16,808 bases of DNA from Patescibacteria group bacterium UBA7522 (GCA_002476865.1 DLNA01000019.1:1-16808); one strand, 5' to 3'. Positions 6,721 through 13,323 are shown, numbered from the stretch's first letter. The notes: generated from the sequence alone by a model not told the origin. Program-made: numbers and translations.

Positions 6721-7133
6721 ATGAAAAAAAATTGATGGCAATATCTATAGTTTTGATTTTACTTACTATAATAATCTTAACTCTTGCTCAAACAATTTAT
6801 CTAAAAGGTCAAAAAACAATAGATTCCGTTAATAGCTTTGAAGATTGTCAGAAAGCGGGATATCCTATTGCCGAAATTTATCCGAAACAATGTTTTTTAC
6901 CAGATGGACAAAGTTTTACAAGAGAGGTTCCTGGAGATGGTGTGATGTGCACCATGGATGCCAAAGAATGTCCCGATGGAAGTTATGTTGGTCGAACCGG
7001 GCCCAATTGTGATTTTTCTCCTTGTCCGGGAGAGGTTGATAATGTTAATTGTCCAGAGGACATAAAAACTTGCCCCAGTGGTAAAGATGTAACCAGAATT
7101 CCCCCAAGGTGTGAGTTCGCTCCTTGTTTGTAA
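6717..7133 (+). CDS. Membrane-anchored cysteine-repeat protein
   Basis: The start at 6717 is chosen because ATGA overlaps the dfx stop; an in-frame ATG at 6705 exists but lies inside dfx. The 138-aa product has one membrane helix (about residues 7-27), then an external part. A first segment carries Cys44 and Cys59 (FEDCQKAGYP, YPKQCFLPDG). Two repeats with identical spacing follow: Cys78, 85, 98, 103 and Cys112, 119, 132, 137 (C-x6-C-x12-C-x4-C), each with CPxG near the second cysteine and CxFxPC at the end. I associate such repeats with Patescibacteria, where they are usually left without a function. They probably form disulphides outside the cell. Coupling to a superoxide reductase hints at a redox link, which is inference. 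Confidence 0.85.
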   Translation: MNEKKLMAISIVLILLTIIILTLAQTIYLKGQKTIDSVNSFEDCQKAGYPIAEIYPKQCFLPDGQSFTREVPGDGVMCTMDAKECPDGSYVGRTGPNCDFSPCPGEVDNVNCPEDIKTCPSGKDVTRIPPRCEFAPCL

Positions 7134-7250
7134 AAGAGAAAATTAGTTGTTTTTAAATGTTCAGTTAAAATATTTATTTTAATTAGTCAAAGAAAATTTT
7201 TTTAATTATGGTTTTGATAATTATTATTTAAAATTTAATAAGGAGAAAAA

Positions 7251-7985
7251 ATGTTGAAAAAAATTGTAATCGTAGCTTTATTTTTTGTTTTTATTCCGAT
7301 TGGTGCTAGAGCGGCTTTCACGACTAATCTTTACTATGGCAAGGAAGAGGTCCCAAAATCTTGTCCGGGAACTTTTCGTCACAATGTTCAGCTGGTGGGC
7401 GAAGGGGCTTATAGCGCCGTTGTTTCGCCTTTTTCGCCCGGCGCTGTTGTTTCGAGTAGTATGATTTACGCCCAGAGGCGTGTTAATGAAGCAGAGCACT
7501 GTGATCTTAATGAAAAACAAGCAGAGAAAATATCCTCAAACTACGAGAAGCAATATCAGAGAGTAGAAAAAAAGATTGAAAAAGTCAAAAACAAAGAAGA
7601 AGTTACAGAAAGGGTGGCCAATCAGGCCCTTTATCAAAATAAAAAGCTAGAAGAGATTTCTCAAAAAAATAAAAATAAAGAAAAGGTTGTCAAAAGAATG
7701 AACGATGCCTCGAGTTCTTCAACTGAGAGAATGGTTCAAAAGAACATTGGTCCACGATCGAACGACTTTAAAAACAAGTTAAAGGAGGTTAGAGAAAACG
7801 CAATTAGCGGTTTCAGAAAAATTGTGCCAGAGCCAACAAAAAAGACCCCCACAAAAACCGAAGCGCAAATCAGAAAAGAGGAAGATTGTCTTCCCGGCGA
7901 AACCCTAGAGCAGTGCATGGAAGAGGACTGGGACGGAAAGTATTTTAGTGCCGAAGAATATGAAAGAGCTAACGGTTTAAGATAG
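7251..7985 (+). CDS. Secreted coiled-coil protein of unknown function
   Basis: A 244-aa product with a clear signal peptide (basic MLKK, hydrophobic core, likely cleavage after ARA near residue 21). A globular segment with Cys38 and Cys84 follows, then a long charged helical region (about 85-195, rich in K, E, Q and N) that should form coiled coil, a proline- and threonine-rich linker near 195-205, and an acidic tail with DCLPGETLEQCMEEDWDG that pairs two more cysteines. AAGGAG lies 9 bases before the ATG. It is followed by a terminator at 8021. It is not recognised. An exported structural or binding role is plausible, and nothing enzymatic is visible. Confidence 0.8.
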   Translation: MLKKIVIVALFFVFIPIGARAAFTTNLYYGKEEVPKSCPGTFRHNVQLVGEGAYSAVVSPFSPGAVVSSSMIYAQRRVNEAEHCDLNEKQAEKISSNYEKQYQRVEKKIEKVKNKEEVTERVANQALYQNKKLEEISQKNKNKEKVVKRMNDASSSSTERMVQKNIGPRSNDFKNKLKEVRENAISGFRKIVPEPTKKTPTKTEAQIRKEEDCLPGETLEQCMEEDWDGKYFSAEEYERANGLR

Positions 7986-8020
7986 GTTCCTAAAGAAGCT
8001 GATATTAAAAATACATTTTT

Positions 8021-8053
8021 CGGAGCAAGCTGTTTTCTGTTCCGTTTTTATTT
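8021..8053 (+). terminator. Terminator after the coiled-coil gene
   Basis: CGGAGCA (8021-8027) pairs with TGTTCCG (8038-8044), with one G-T pair, and TTTTTATTTT follows. The U tract overlaps the end of the convergent minus-strand gene (stop near 8048). Confidence 0.8.
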
Positions 8054-8770
8054 TAATTTCTTTTTTTCTAGCTCTTGATAAAGAGGAACTATCCTAAAAG
8101 CCAAAATAAGGGCAAAAATTACGGCAAATCCGCACATTATCGAAGCAACGGCTACTCTGGCGCTAGTGATAAAAAGATAAACCAGGGTCAGAGGCAAAAG
8201 AAAAGAAAGGTAGCCGATGATGAACCAAAAAAGTATTCGGCGAAGTAGTTTATTTTTCTTGTCTTCTTGAGCGCGATGAAACGATTCCCAGATCGCAAAA
8301 AGCAAAAATCCAAAATAGTAAAAGCTGTAAAAATTAAAAAGGGCCTGTGGTCCGCTAAATATTACATAATTTCCGCCACAGGCAACTCCATCAATCGCTT
8401 TTGGGACTAAAACAAAGTAAAGCCCAAATGCTACGGCAAGACCGTATCCTAAATAGTGTAGCCAAGTTCTTTTATCTAAAAGTGAAATTAGGTATATTCC
8501 TAAAATAGGAAGAATTGTGATCGAAAAAAGTCCGATTCTGGACCACATCTCTGGATTTTCGCCACGGCAGATCTGATATTCTGCAAGCTGAAAGAGAGCT
8601 AAAAATATAAGAATAAAAATTGCACCACGTCCAAATTTTGAGCTCTTGGCTTTTATAAAAGTATAGAGAGCCAAAAGTATCTCAATAACAAAAGTCGCTA
8701 TCATTACTTCTGGCGTAAAGCAAAAAAGAGTGTTTTTTTGTCTCTTTTTGTCCCTCTTTAATAATTTCAT
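8048..8770 (-). CDS. Seven-TM membrane protein of unknown function
   Basis: A 240-aa protein with a basic cytoplasmic-looking N-terminus (MKLLKRDKKRQK) and about seven membrane helices, at roughly 22-40, 48-66, 78-98, 105-122, 137-158, 178-200 and 205-227, ending in a lysine-rich tail. Two external-side segments contain cysteines (ICRGENPEMW near 67-76 and GVACGGNYV near 128-136). No enzymatic motif and no attached signalling domain are seen, although the arrangement resembles free-standing 7-TM sensor modules. No ribosome binding site precedes the ATG; an internal start at residue 23 is possible but would remove the positive tail. It converges with the coiled-coil gene. Confidence 0.75.
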   Translation of the reverse strand: MKLLKRDKKRQKNTLFCFTPEVMIATFVIEILLALYTFIKAKSSKFGRGAIFILIFLALFQLAEYQICRGENPEMWSRIGLFSITILPILGIYLISLLDKRTWLHYLGYGLAVAFGLYFVLVPKAIDGVACGGNYVIFSGPQALFNFYSFYYFGFLLFAIWESFHRAQEDKKNKLLRRILFWFIIGYLSFLLPLTLVYLFITSARVAVASIMCGFAVIFALILAFRIVPLYQELEKKKLK

Positions 8771-8800
8771 AAAATAATCTTAACAAATTTTTAAATTTTA

Positions 8801-8842
8801 AAAAAGAAAACCGCCAAGCATTGAAAGACAAAAACTTGGCGG
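8801..8842 (-). terminator. Terminator of the 8850-9215 gene
   Basis: On the minus strand CCGCCAAG (8842-8835) pairs perfectly with CTTGGCGG (8818-8811), followed by TTTTCTTTTT. It begins 8 bases after the stop codon. Confidence 0.88.
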
Positions 8843-8849
8843 TGTGGGC

Positions 8850-9215
8850 TTACATAATGAGCCCAAAACGAAGATTCCTGGCATCAAGTTGCGATTGGGT
8901 TGTGGGAACAATATTCAGCCAAAGATAGCCATAGCCGACAAATCCAGGAAGCCACAGAACGTAGACCTTGCGACCACTTGGGAGCCGACCCTCTAGCCAC
9001 CAGCCACCCTTAACGCTTGGATGAACTCTGACCCTGTCGAGATATACGTAATAGCTCTTACTCATAGCTCCGAAATGAAAAGAACTTTCGTCATCAATCC
9101 CAGAACGGGAAAGCGCTAGATCATTAAGCTCTTCAAGGGTTGGTCCCTTGGTGAGTTTAATGGCGGTGTCGGTTGAAATCATCATCTCGAAGGTGTCGGG
9201 TATTTCCACTAGCAT
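8850..9215 (-). CDS. Small orphan protein, single-gene unit
   Basis: A 121-aa product that I do not recognise. The first half is helical and acidic (TLEELNDLALSRSGIDDE); the second half is rich in aromatic and glycine residues and looks like beta structure (YYVYLDRVRV, GGWWLEGRLPSG, YVLWLPGFVGYGYLWL). There is no signal peptide. GGGGAGGTGA lies 6 bases before the ATG, among the strongest ribosome sites in the window. An extended -10 promoter (9264-9292) and a strong terminator make it an isolated transcription unit. Its GC content is higher than that of the ABC genes next to it, as with the small genes at 3270, 3729 and 12792. Confidence 0.78.
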   Translation of the reverse strand: MLVEIPDTFEMMISTDTAIKLTKGPTLEELNDLALSRSGIDDESSFHFGAMSKSYYVYLDRVRVHPSVKGGWWLEGRLPSGRKVYVLWLPGFVGYGYLWLNIVPTTQSQLDARNLRFGLIM

Positions 9216-9263
9216 TTTCTGTCACCTCCCCAATTTAGTTTCTTGGTTTTTGCCAACAAGAAA

Positions 9264-9292
9264 AGATTAACATACTAAAGGTTAATCTCCAA
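9264..9292 (-). promoter_or_regulatory. Promoter with overlapping inverted repeat
   Basis: On the minus strand: TTGGAG (9292-9287), a 17-base spacer ending in TGT, then TAATCT (9269-9264), an extended -10. AGATTAAC (9264-9271) and GTTAATCT (9281-9288) form a perfect 8-bp inverted repeat with a 9-base centre covering the -10 and touching the -35, so it could be a repressor operator. Confidence 0.55.
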
Positions 9293-9354
9293 AATGTTTT
9301 TATGATCAATTTTTTAACCATCGAATAATTTTTCTTTTAAGTGTTGCAATTCTT

Positions 9355-9363
9355 TGTTAAAAT
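9355..9363 (+). promoter_or_regulatory. Extended -10 promoter of the ABC exporter operon
   Basis: TGT (9355-9357) followed by TAAAAT (9358-9363); the -35 region (TTTTAA) is poor. Transcription would begin near 9370, leaving a short leader that contains AAGGAG before the ATG at 9387. Confidence 0.6.
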
Positions 9364-9386
9364 AGATTGGTACAAAAAGGAGAAAA

Positions 9387-10550
9387 ATGTTTGAAATATT
9401 AAAAAATATGTTTCGAAGGAAACTTAGAACCTCCCTAACTGTTTTTGGAATTGCTATTGGGATTTTGGCTCTTGTTGTGATGGGCGGAATCGCCGAAAAA
9501 TTAAATTTGTTAGTTGATGGTGGGGTAAGATATTATTCGGATAAAGTTCAAATTTCTTCAGCTGAGAGTAGCTTTATTGCAAGTACTCCGTTACGACTTG
9601 AAAGAAAGAAGGATCTTACTAAAGTTGATGGAGCTCGTTGTGTAGCAGCAAGTATCGGTACGACCCTAGAAAAAGACCTAACCGCAGTTAGCTTTGGGCC
9701 ACCGCCACTAATTGTGGCTCAAGAACCACAATGTGATCAATATGAAAGCTTTAAATTAAACTTTACAGATGGAGGCGAATTTTCTTCCGAAGAGACAGGC
9801 AAGGTGGTTGTTGGTTCAGATATTGTAAAAAAACTTGATGCAAAGGTTGGTCAAAAAGTCACAATTCGTGATAAGGACTATGAAGTGGCGGGGATTTTAG
9901 AAAAAACATTTACTTCGCCCGACAATTCTGTTTTAATGTCTTTTTCTGATGCTCAAAAAATCATTCACGCAGATTTACCTGAGATCATAAAGACACAGAT
10001 AAAAGCAAATAGTATTACAGATGGATTTGTAGTTTATCCTGATAATGGTATTAATCCTGACGAGTTAGCAAATAAAATTTCAGAAGAAGTTAGTGGTGTA
10101 AAAGCGCTGGGCCCAAAGGCATTTGAGGACCAGATTGCTTCAACCGTTAGGACCTTTACCTCGATTATTTATGGCATTGCTGTTATTTCGCTTTTGGTTG
10201 GAACGCTTTCGATTATTAATACGATGACAATGTCAATTTCAGAAAGAACAAAAGAGATCGGTATTAAAAAAGCAATCGGTGCTAAGCCACGTCAAATTTT
10301 AGCCGAGTATTTAGCTGAAGCGGGCATTATTGGTTTTTTGGGCGGTGTTATCGGAATTGGTTTTGGATCCTTGGTGGTTTATCTTGTAAATGGTTTTATG
10401 GAACAGACAGGAGATAAGATTTTTCTCTTAACACCGCGTTTGCTTTGGAGCTCTTTGATCTTCTCGGTTCTTCTAGGCGTTGTGGCTGGGATATATCCGG
10501 CGATGCATGCCGTTCAAATCAATATTGTTAAGTCGTTGAGGGAGGAATAA
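9387..10550 (+). CDS. ABC transporter permease, FtsX/MacB type
   Basis: The membrane subunit of an ABC exporter of the MacB/LolCDE mechanotransmission class. Helix 1 lies at about residues 17-36 (RTSLTVFGIAIGILALVVM). A large extracytoplasmic domain covers about 40-250, and three C-terminal helices lie at about 255-280, 310-336 and 352-372. The segment SERTKEIGIKKAIGAKPRQI (285-304) is the conserved coupling region that contacts the ATPase. Length (387 aa) is normal. AAGGAG precedes the ATG. The stop is directly followed by the ATPase start, so the pair is one operon. Such pairs export peptides, lipoproteins or antibiotics; the substrate here is unknown. Confidence 0.93.
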   Translation: MFEILKNMFRRKLRTSLTVFGIAIGILALVVMGGIAEKLNLLVDGGVRYYSDKVQISSAESSFIASTPLRLERKKDLTKVDGARCVAASIGTTLEKDLTAVSFGPPPLIVAQEPQCDQYESFKLNFTDGGEFSSEETGKVVVGSDIVKKLDAKVGQKVTIRDKDYEVAGILEKTFTSPDNSVLMSFSDAQKIIHADLPEIIKTQIKANSITDGFVVYPDNGINPDELANKISEEVSGVKALGPKAFEDQIASTVRTFTSIIYGIAVISLLVGTLSIINTMTMSISERTKEIGIKKAIGAKPRQILAEYLAEAGIIGFLGGVIGIGFGSLVVYLVNGFMEQTGDKIFLLTPRLLWSSLIFSVLLGVVAGIYPAMHAVQINIVKSLREE

Positions 10551-11429
10551 ATGGCCAAAACGATTTTAAAGTTAGGAAATCTTACTAAAACTTATATTAT
10601 GGGTGAAAACAAATCGGCCAAAAAAGCGTTAAAAGCGATTCATAAACTTCACCGACTTTATGAGGAATTGATTTTAGTCGATCCTAAAAAAGCGGCTCAA
10701 ATCGAAAAGCGATTAAATAAATCTCAGGCATATTTCTGCAAGGAAAAATACGAACTTTCCTATAAGGCGGCGACGGGCAGAGCTCTTAAAAAAACAAAAC
10801 CAGCCAAGGGTGTGGTTGTTCATGCACTAAACGGGATTGATCTAGAAATAAAAGAAGGCGAGTTGGTAGCGATTATGGGCCCTTCCGGATCGGGCAAATC
10901 AACTCTTTTGAATATGCTTGGGCTTTTAGATGAGCCAAGCTCTGGCAAAATATTTATTCGCGATGAGGATGTTACAGCTATAAAAGGTCATCGTTTGCCG
11001 GAAGTTCGTTCCAAAGAACTTGGTTTTGTTTTTCAGTCCTTTAATTTAATCCCGACTTTAACGGCGCTCGAAAACGTAATGCTGCCACTTAAATATTCAA
11101 AAAATAAAATAGTAAGCAAGCGAAAATTGGCCGAAGATGCCTTAAAAAAAGTTGGACTCGGTGATCGCTTACATCATAATCCAAATGAACTCTCTGGTGG
11201 CCAGCGCCAAAGGGTTGCGATTGCAAGGTCTCTTGTTAATGAGCCGGCAATTATTTTTGGGGATGAGTTAACGGGGGAGCTAGATACCAAAGCAACTCAA
11301 GATATTATGAAACTTATTATTGACCTTAATAAAAAGGGCCAAACCTTTATTATCGTAACTCACAATCCTGAAGTTGCCGCTTTGTGTAAACGCACAATCC
11401 ACATGCGCGACGGGAAAATAGTGAAATAA
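10551..11429 (+). CDS. ABC transporter ATPase with a helical insertion near the N-terminus
   Basis: The ATPase partner of the preceding permease; its ATG follows the TAA of that gene without a gap, with GGGAGGA upstream. All core motifs are present: Walker A GPSGSGKST (110-118), Q-loop Gln162 (FVFQSFN), signature LSGGQ (214-218), Walker B ending Asp238-Glu239, and switch His271 (VTHN). Two points are odd. Between the first strand (LTKTYIMG, 11-18) and VVVHALNGIDLEI (88-100) lie about 65-70 extra residues, basic and helical (KKALKAIHKLHRLYEEL), where MacB and LolD proteins have a few. After Walker B the usual DEPTGNLD reads DELTGELD. At 292 aa it is about 60 longer than the family norm. Activity is still expected. 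Confidence 0.95.
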   Translation: MAKTILKLGNLTKTYIMGENKSAKKALKAIHKLHRLYEELILVDPKKAAQIEKRLNKSQAYFCKEKYELSYKAATGRALKKTKPAKGVVVHALNGIDLEIKEGELVAIMGPSGSGKSTLLNMLGLLDEPSSGKIFIRDEDVTAIKGHRLPEVRSKELGFVFQSFNLIPTLTALENVMLPLKYSKNKIVSKRKLAEDALKKVGLGDRLHHNPNELSGGQRQRVAIARSLVNEPAIIFGDELTGELDTKATQDIMKLIIDLNKKGQTFIIVTHNPEVAALCKRTIHMRDGKIVK

Positions 11430-11450
11430 GTCATTTCTTATTATCTTTTT
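11425..11450 (+). terminator. Weak terminator after the ABC operon
   Basis: AATAAG (11425-11430, including the stop codon) pairs with CTTATT (11437-11442), followed by ATCTTTTTT. The stem is AT-only, so confidence is limited. Confidence 0.45.
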
Positions 11451-11645
11451 TACGCATGATTTTTTGTGTATTTAATTTTTTTCTTGTTATAAAAGTGCGG
11501 GCTTCTGCGGAGCTTGCTTCGTAGGGGGGGCGGACTTGATATCGAAATTTTAAATTTTAAATTCTAAAATCCTAAATAAACATTAATTCATAAACTCAAA
11601 AATTCAAAACCCCCCAAACTCTTCCCCTTATTATCATAACTGTTT

Positions 11646-11651
11646 TATAAT
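11646..11651 (+). promoter_or_regulatory. TATAAT -10 box ahead of the DUF3800 gene
   Basis: A perfect TATAAT whose predicted start point falls at 11658-11659, on the ATG of a 27-codon ORF. The -35 region is poor (C/T-rich). Confidence 0.5.
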
Positions 11652-11658
11652 AAAGCTT

Positions 11659-11742
11659 ATGAATATAAAAGAAACGCTAGCCATAGCTTGCCTACTCGAT
11701 TGCTACCAAAAGTGTTTTTTAAAGTTTTTTGAAATAGGATAA
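11659..11742 (+). CDS. Possible leaderless 27-aa leader peptide
   Basis: ATG 11659 lies 7 bases after TATAAT, so a transcript would begin at or next to it. The frame (MNIKETLAIACLLDCYQKC...) runs 27 codons and stops at 11740-11742, 6 bases before the DUF3800 start. Its end (GAAATAGGATAA) also supplies the only ribosome-site-like sequence of the next gene. It could be a coupling leader or a chance ORF. Confidence 0.3.
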   Translation: MNIKETLAIACLLDCYQKCFLKFFEIG

Positions 11743-11748
11743 ATCATA

Positions 11749-12402
11749 ATGACCTGGATATTTTTGGATGAAAGTGGCCAATTTACTAAATCGTTAGGTG
11801 AAAGATATTTTATTATTACGGCTTTTACCATTAGTGATCCAAGACGTACGGCAAAGAAATTTAGGTCATGGCAAAGGCTGAAATTCCCCAAGGAGATGCG
11901 CAATCAATCTGAGATTAAATTTTCGGACGTTAGGATTAGCGATGACTTGAGATTACGAACAGTTAAATTTATTGCTAGCTTAGATGTGCGAATTAGATTT
12001 GTTTATTTAAAGAAGGATAATATTCCGGAGAATTATATAACTAAGGGTGGGATAAAATCAGGTAAGCTATATACAAACGTTGTGGGAGTTCTCCTGGAAC
12101 AGTTTTTGCCGATCTCAGACAAAGAGTACAGGGCATTCTGCGATCAGAGGCACCTTAAGGGACTCAGGAAGTTTGAGTTTGATAATACGTTAAAAACTTT
12201 TATTTTACCTAAATTAGAAAAGGGATCCATAGTTCAAATTGAAATGGTCGATTCAACATCCAATGCGAACATTCAAATTGCAGATTGGATAGCGGGATCC
12301 ATGGCACATTATATAGAAAATAAAAAGAACGGCAGAAGTTACTACAAGATACTAAAAAACAATATTGTAGCCGAGGGTGTGGAGTTATTTTTTGATAGAT
12401 AA
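11749..12402 (+). CDS. DUF3800 domain protein
   Basis: A 217-aa protein with the DUF3800 pattern: IFLDESGQF at 4-12 (Asp7, Glu8), EIKFSD around 55-60, Asp132, Asp168 in MVDS, and the C-terminal IQIADWIAGS (175-184, Asp179). DUF3800 is thought to adopt an RNase H-like fold with acidic residues at the active site, so a metal-dependent nuclease role is possible but not shown. These genes are often found in accessory regions and near phage-defence genes. The full set of acidic residues is kept and the length is normal. The ribosome binding site (ATAGGAT) is weak. A strong hairpin terminator follows immediately. The adjoining repeats and orphans agree with a mobile or accessory setting. Confidence 0.85.
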   Translation: MTWIFLDESGQFTKSLGERYFIITAFTISDPRRTAKKFRSWQRLKFPKEMRNQSEIKFSDVRISDDLRLRTVKFIASLDVRIRFVYLKKDNIPENYITKGGIKSGKLYTNVVGVLLEQFLPISDKEYRAFCDQRHLKGLRKFEFDNTLKTFILPKLEKGSIVQIEMVDSTSNANIQIADWIAGSMAHYIENKKNGRSYYKILKNNIVAEGVELFFDR

Positions 12403-12408
12403 AAACGT

Positions 12409-12439
12409 AAAAAGCTCAATCGATCTGACTGAGCTTTTT
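12409..12439. terminator. Symmetric terminator after DUF3800
   Basis: AAAAAGCTCA (12409-12418) pairs perfectly with TGAGCTTTTT (12430-12439). The A and T tracts make it usable from both directions; on the minus strand it would end any transcript coming from 12640. Confidence 0.85.
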
Positions 12440-12445
12440 GTGGGT

Positions 12446-12520
12446 AGCGTCTATTGGAGCGGTTATCTGCGACTTTTGTCTCGGATTCTCCGAGGGAAGA
12501 TCACAGCACTCCAAAAGCTA
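12446..12520. repeat. Nested inverted repeat, possible structured RNA
   Basis: TAGC...TTGGAG (12446-12459) pairs with CTCCAA...GCTA (12510-12520) across an internal loop, and CTCGGA-TTC-TCCGAG (12479-12493) forms a perfect 6-bp hairpin inside. The element lies next to the two-way terminator at 12409, so it could be transcribed on either strand. No known RNA family is recognised. Confidence 0.4.
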
Positions 12521-12542
12521 TTATTGCGTACCAATTACATAC

Positions 12543-12635
12543 TATTCAATAATAAACCATTTGTCAAGGTCGGGCGCTTCGTCTTGTCCGATGACGTAGG
12601 TAGCCATACTGGACTCGTCGGAGAAATGATTCCCT
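12543..12635 (-). pseudogene. Possible remnant of a protein C-terminus
   Basis: On the minus strand the frame ending at the TAG near 12543 encodes SDESSMATYVIGQDEAP and then LDKWFIIE. The composition is protein-like and GC-richer than the flanks, but upstream it dissolves into low-complexity AAATTC filler. An ATG at 12606 would give only 21 residues with no ribosome site. It may be a decayed copy or a truncated end left by a rearrangement. Confidence 0.3.
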
Positions 12636-12703
12636 AATCTCTTAAATTCAAAATTCAAAATTGAATCAAAATTCGAAATTCAAAACTCGAAATTAGTTAA
12701 TCC

Positions 12704-12732
12704 TTGCTAAAAGGTTAATTTTTTGTTATAAT
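12704..12732 (+). promoter_or_regulatory. Sigma-70 promoter, TTGCTA-N17-TATAAT with TGT
   Basis: TTGCTA (12704-12709), a 17-base spacer, and perfect TATAAT (12727-12732); the spacer carries a TG one base off the extended -10 position. Transcription would begin near 12739, about 50 bases before the GTG start at 12792. Confidence 0.82.
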
Positions 12733-12791
12733 CCCAGCGACAAGATAGGTTTTTGTTGTAACTTCTACTTCTACCGAGAGGGTGATTATGG

Positions 12792-13196
12792 GTGGCCAAA
12801 TCAAAAGGCACCAAGCGGGTCGTCTGGTGTAACTGGTCAGCTAACGTAGCGGGGAGATGTTTCTCCGGGCGTGATCAGTTTAGCGCCGACGCCTACCAGA
12901 ACTATCTTTCGCATGATTCGGCTCGGATCGAGAAGGGTCTTGGTCACATCGCAAGTGTGATTAAGGGATCTCTAAAGAAACATGGGAAGATTCCCAAGGA
13001 CTCCAAGGTTCAACTGGGTTATGACCAGATCAGGATCTGGAATCCGGTGGCCGGTCCTAAGGAGATTCCGCGAGGTCGATCTTCCAAGAGCTTGGAGTGC
13101 ACCCAGCGTCAACCTGACGCTACCCGGGTTTCTTCGAAGCCGAAGAAGAAGGGGGGAGTGAGCAAGATCTCCCCGAACCAACAGAAGCTCTTCTAG
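12792..13196 (+). CDS. Small basic orphan protein, single-gene unit
   Basis: Not recognised. GTG 12792 is preceded by GAGAGGGTGA (12776-12785). The 134-aa product is strongly basic. The first 60 residues contain VVWCNWSANVAGRC, with two cysteines, and a helical segment; the middle (KVQLGYDQIRIWNPVAG) looks like strands; the tail is a lysine- and serine-rich, disordered run (KPKKKGGVSKI). This suggests nucleic-acid contact, but nothing more can be said. An ATG at 12788 in another frame encodes only 14 residues and could cause coupled or competing initiation. It is a stand-alone unit with its own promoter and terminator, and richer in GC than its neighbours. Confidence 0.75.
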   Translation: MAKSKGTKRVVWCNWSANVAGRCFSGRDQFSADAYQNYLSHDSARIEKGLGHIASVIKGSLKKHGKIPKDSKVQLGYDQIRIWNPVAGPKEIPRGRSSKSLECTQRQPDATRVSSKPKKKGGVSKISPNQQKLF

Positions 13197-13206
13197 AGCA
13201 GGGTCC

Positions 13207-13234
13207 GCACCGAACCCCAATCGGTGCTTTTTTT
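13207..13234 (+). terminator. Terminator of the 12792 gene
   Basis: GCACCGA (13207-13213) pairs perfectly with TCGGTGC (13221-13227), followed by TTTTTTT. It starts 10 bases after the stop codon. Confidence 0.9.
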
Positions 13235-13266
13235 GTATTTTTTCAAAGCCTAAAACCCGCTCCAAG

Positions 13267-13289
13267 ACGGTATCTATCTAATATACCGT
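13267..13289. promoter_or_regulatory. Inverted repeat, candidate operator
   Basis: ACGGTAT (13267-13273) and ATACCGT (13283-13289) form a perfect 7-bp inverted repeat with a 9-base centre, 4 bases upstream of the -35 region of the next gene. There is no U tract, so it fits an operator better than a terminator. Confidence 0.4.
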
Positions 13290-13293
13290 ATAC

Positions 13294-13323
13294 TTGTTAT
13301 GTTTTAGTTTTTATGTTTATAAT
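13294..13323 (+). promoter_or_regulatory. Promoter giving a leaderless mRNA, TTGTTA-N18-TATAAT
   Basis: TTGTTA (13294-13299), an 18-base spacer, and TATAAT (13318-13323). The ATG at 13329 lies 5 bases after the -10 box, at the expected transcription start, so there is no room for a ribosome binding site. Confidence 0.65.

Larger units (their letters stand above)
11430..11748. other. Intergenic stretch with AT filler, repeat debris and a short leader ORF
   Basis: About 320 bases. First comes T-rich sequence with a promoter-like TGT-TATAAA (11485-11493). Then a GC-rich patch (11497-11533) with CGGAGC/GCTTCG-like repeat debris, then low-complexity AAATTTTAAATTTT and AAATTCAAAAC runs (11540-11610). 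A TATAAT box follows at 11646, with a possible 27-codon ORF (11659-11742) before the DUF3800 gene. A similar AAATTC-rich patch recurs at 12640-12690. Confidence 0.6.
12403..12791. other. Intergenic stretch with terminator, nested inverted repeat and gene remnant
   Basis: About 390 bases. After the terminator at 12409 comes a nested inverted repeat (12446-12520). On the minus strand at about 12543-12635 an open frame reads LGNHFSDESSMATYVIGQDE and continues to a stop after DKWFIIE; it looks like the C-terminal end of a real protein but has no upstream gene, only AAATTC-rich filler (12640-12690). The promoter of the next gene begins at 12704. An apparent + strand frame across this region (12377-12637) crosses the terminator and is rejected. 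Confidence 0.5.

Noticed and set aside
7165..7182. 18-bp AT palindrome TTAAAATATTTATTTTAA
   Set aside because: Such palindromes arise easily in sequence this AT-rich; there is no GC in the stem and no clean U tract, so neither a terminator nor an operator is supported.
12377..12637. + strand open frame of 86 codons after DUF3800
   Set aside because: It overlaps the end of DUF3800 and runs across its terminator hairpin, with no ribosome site and no protein-like composition.
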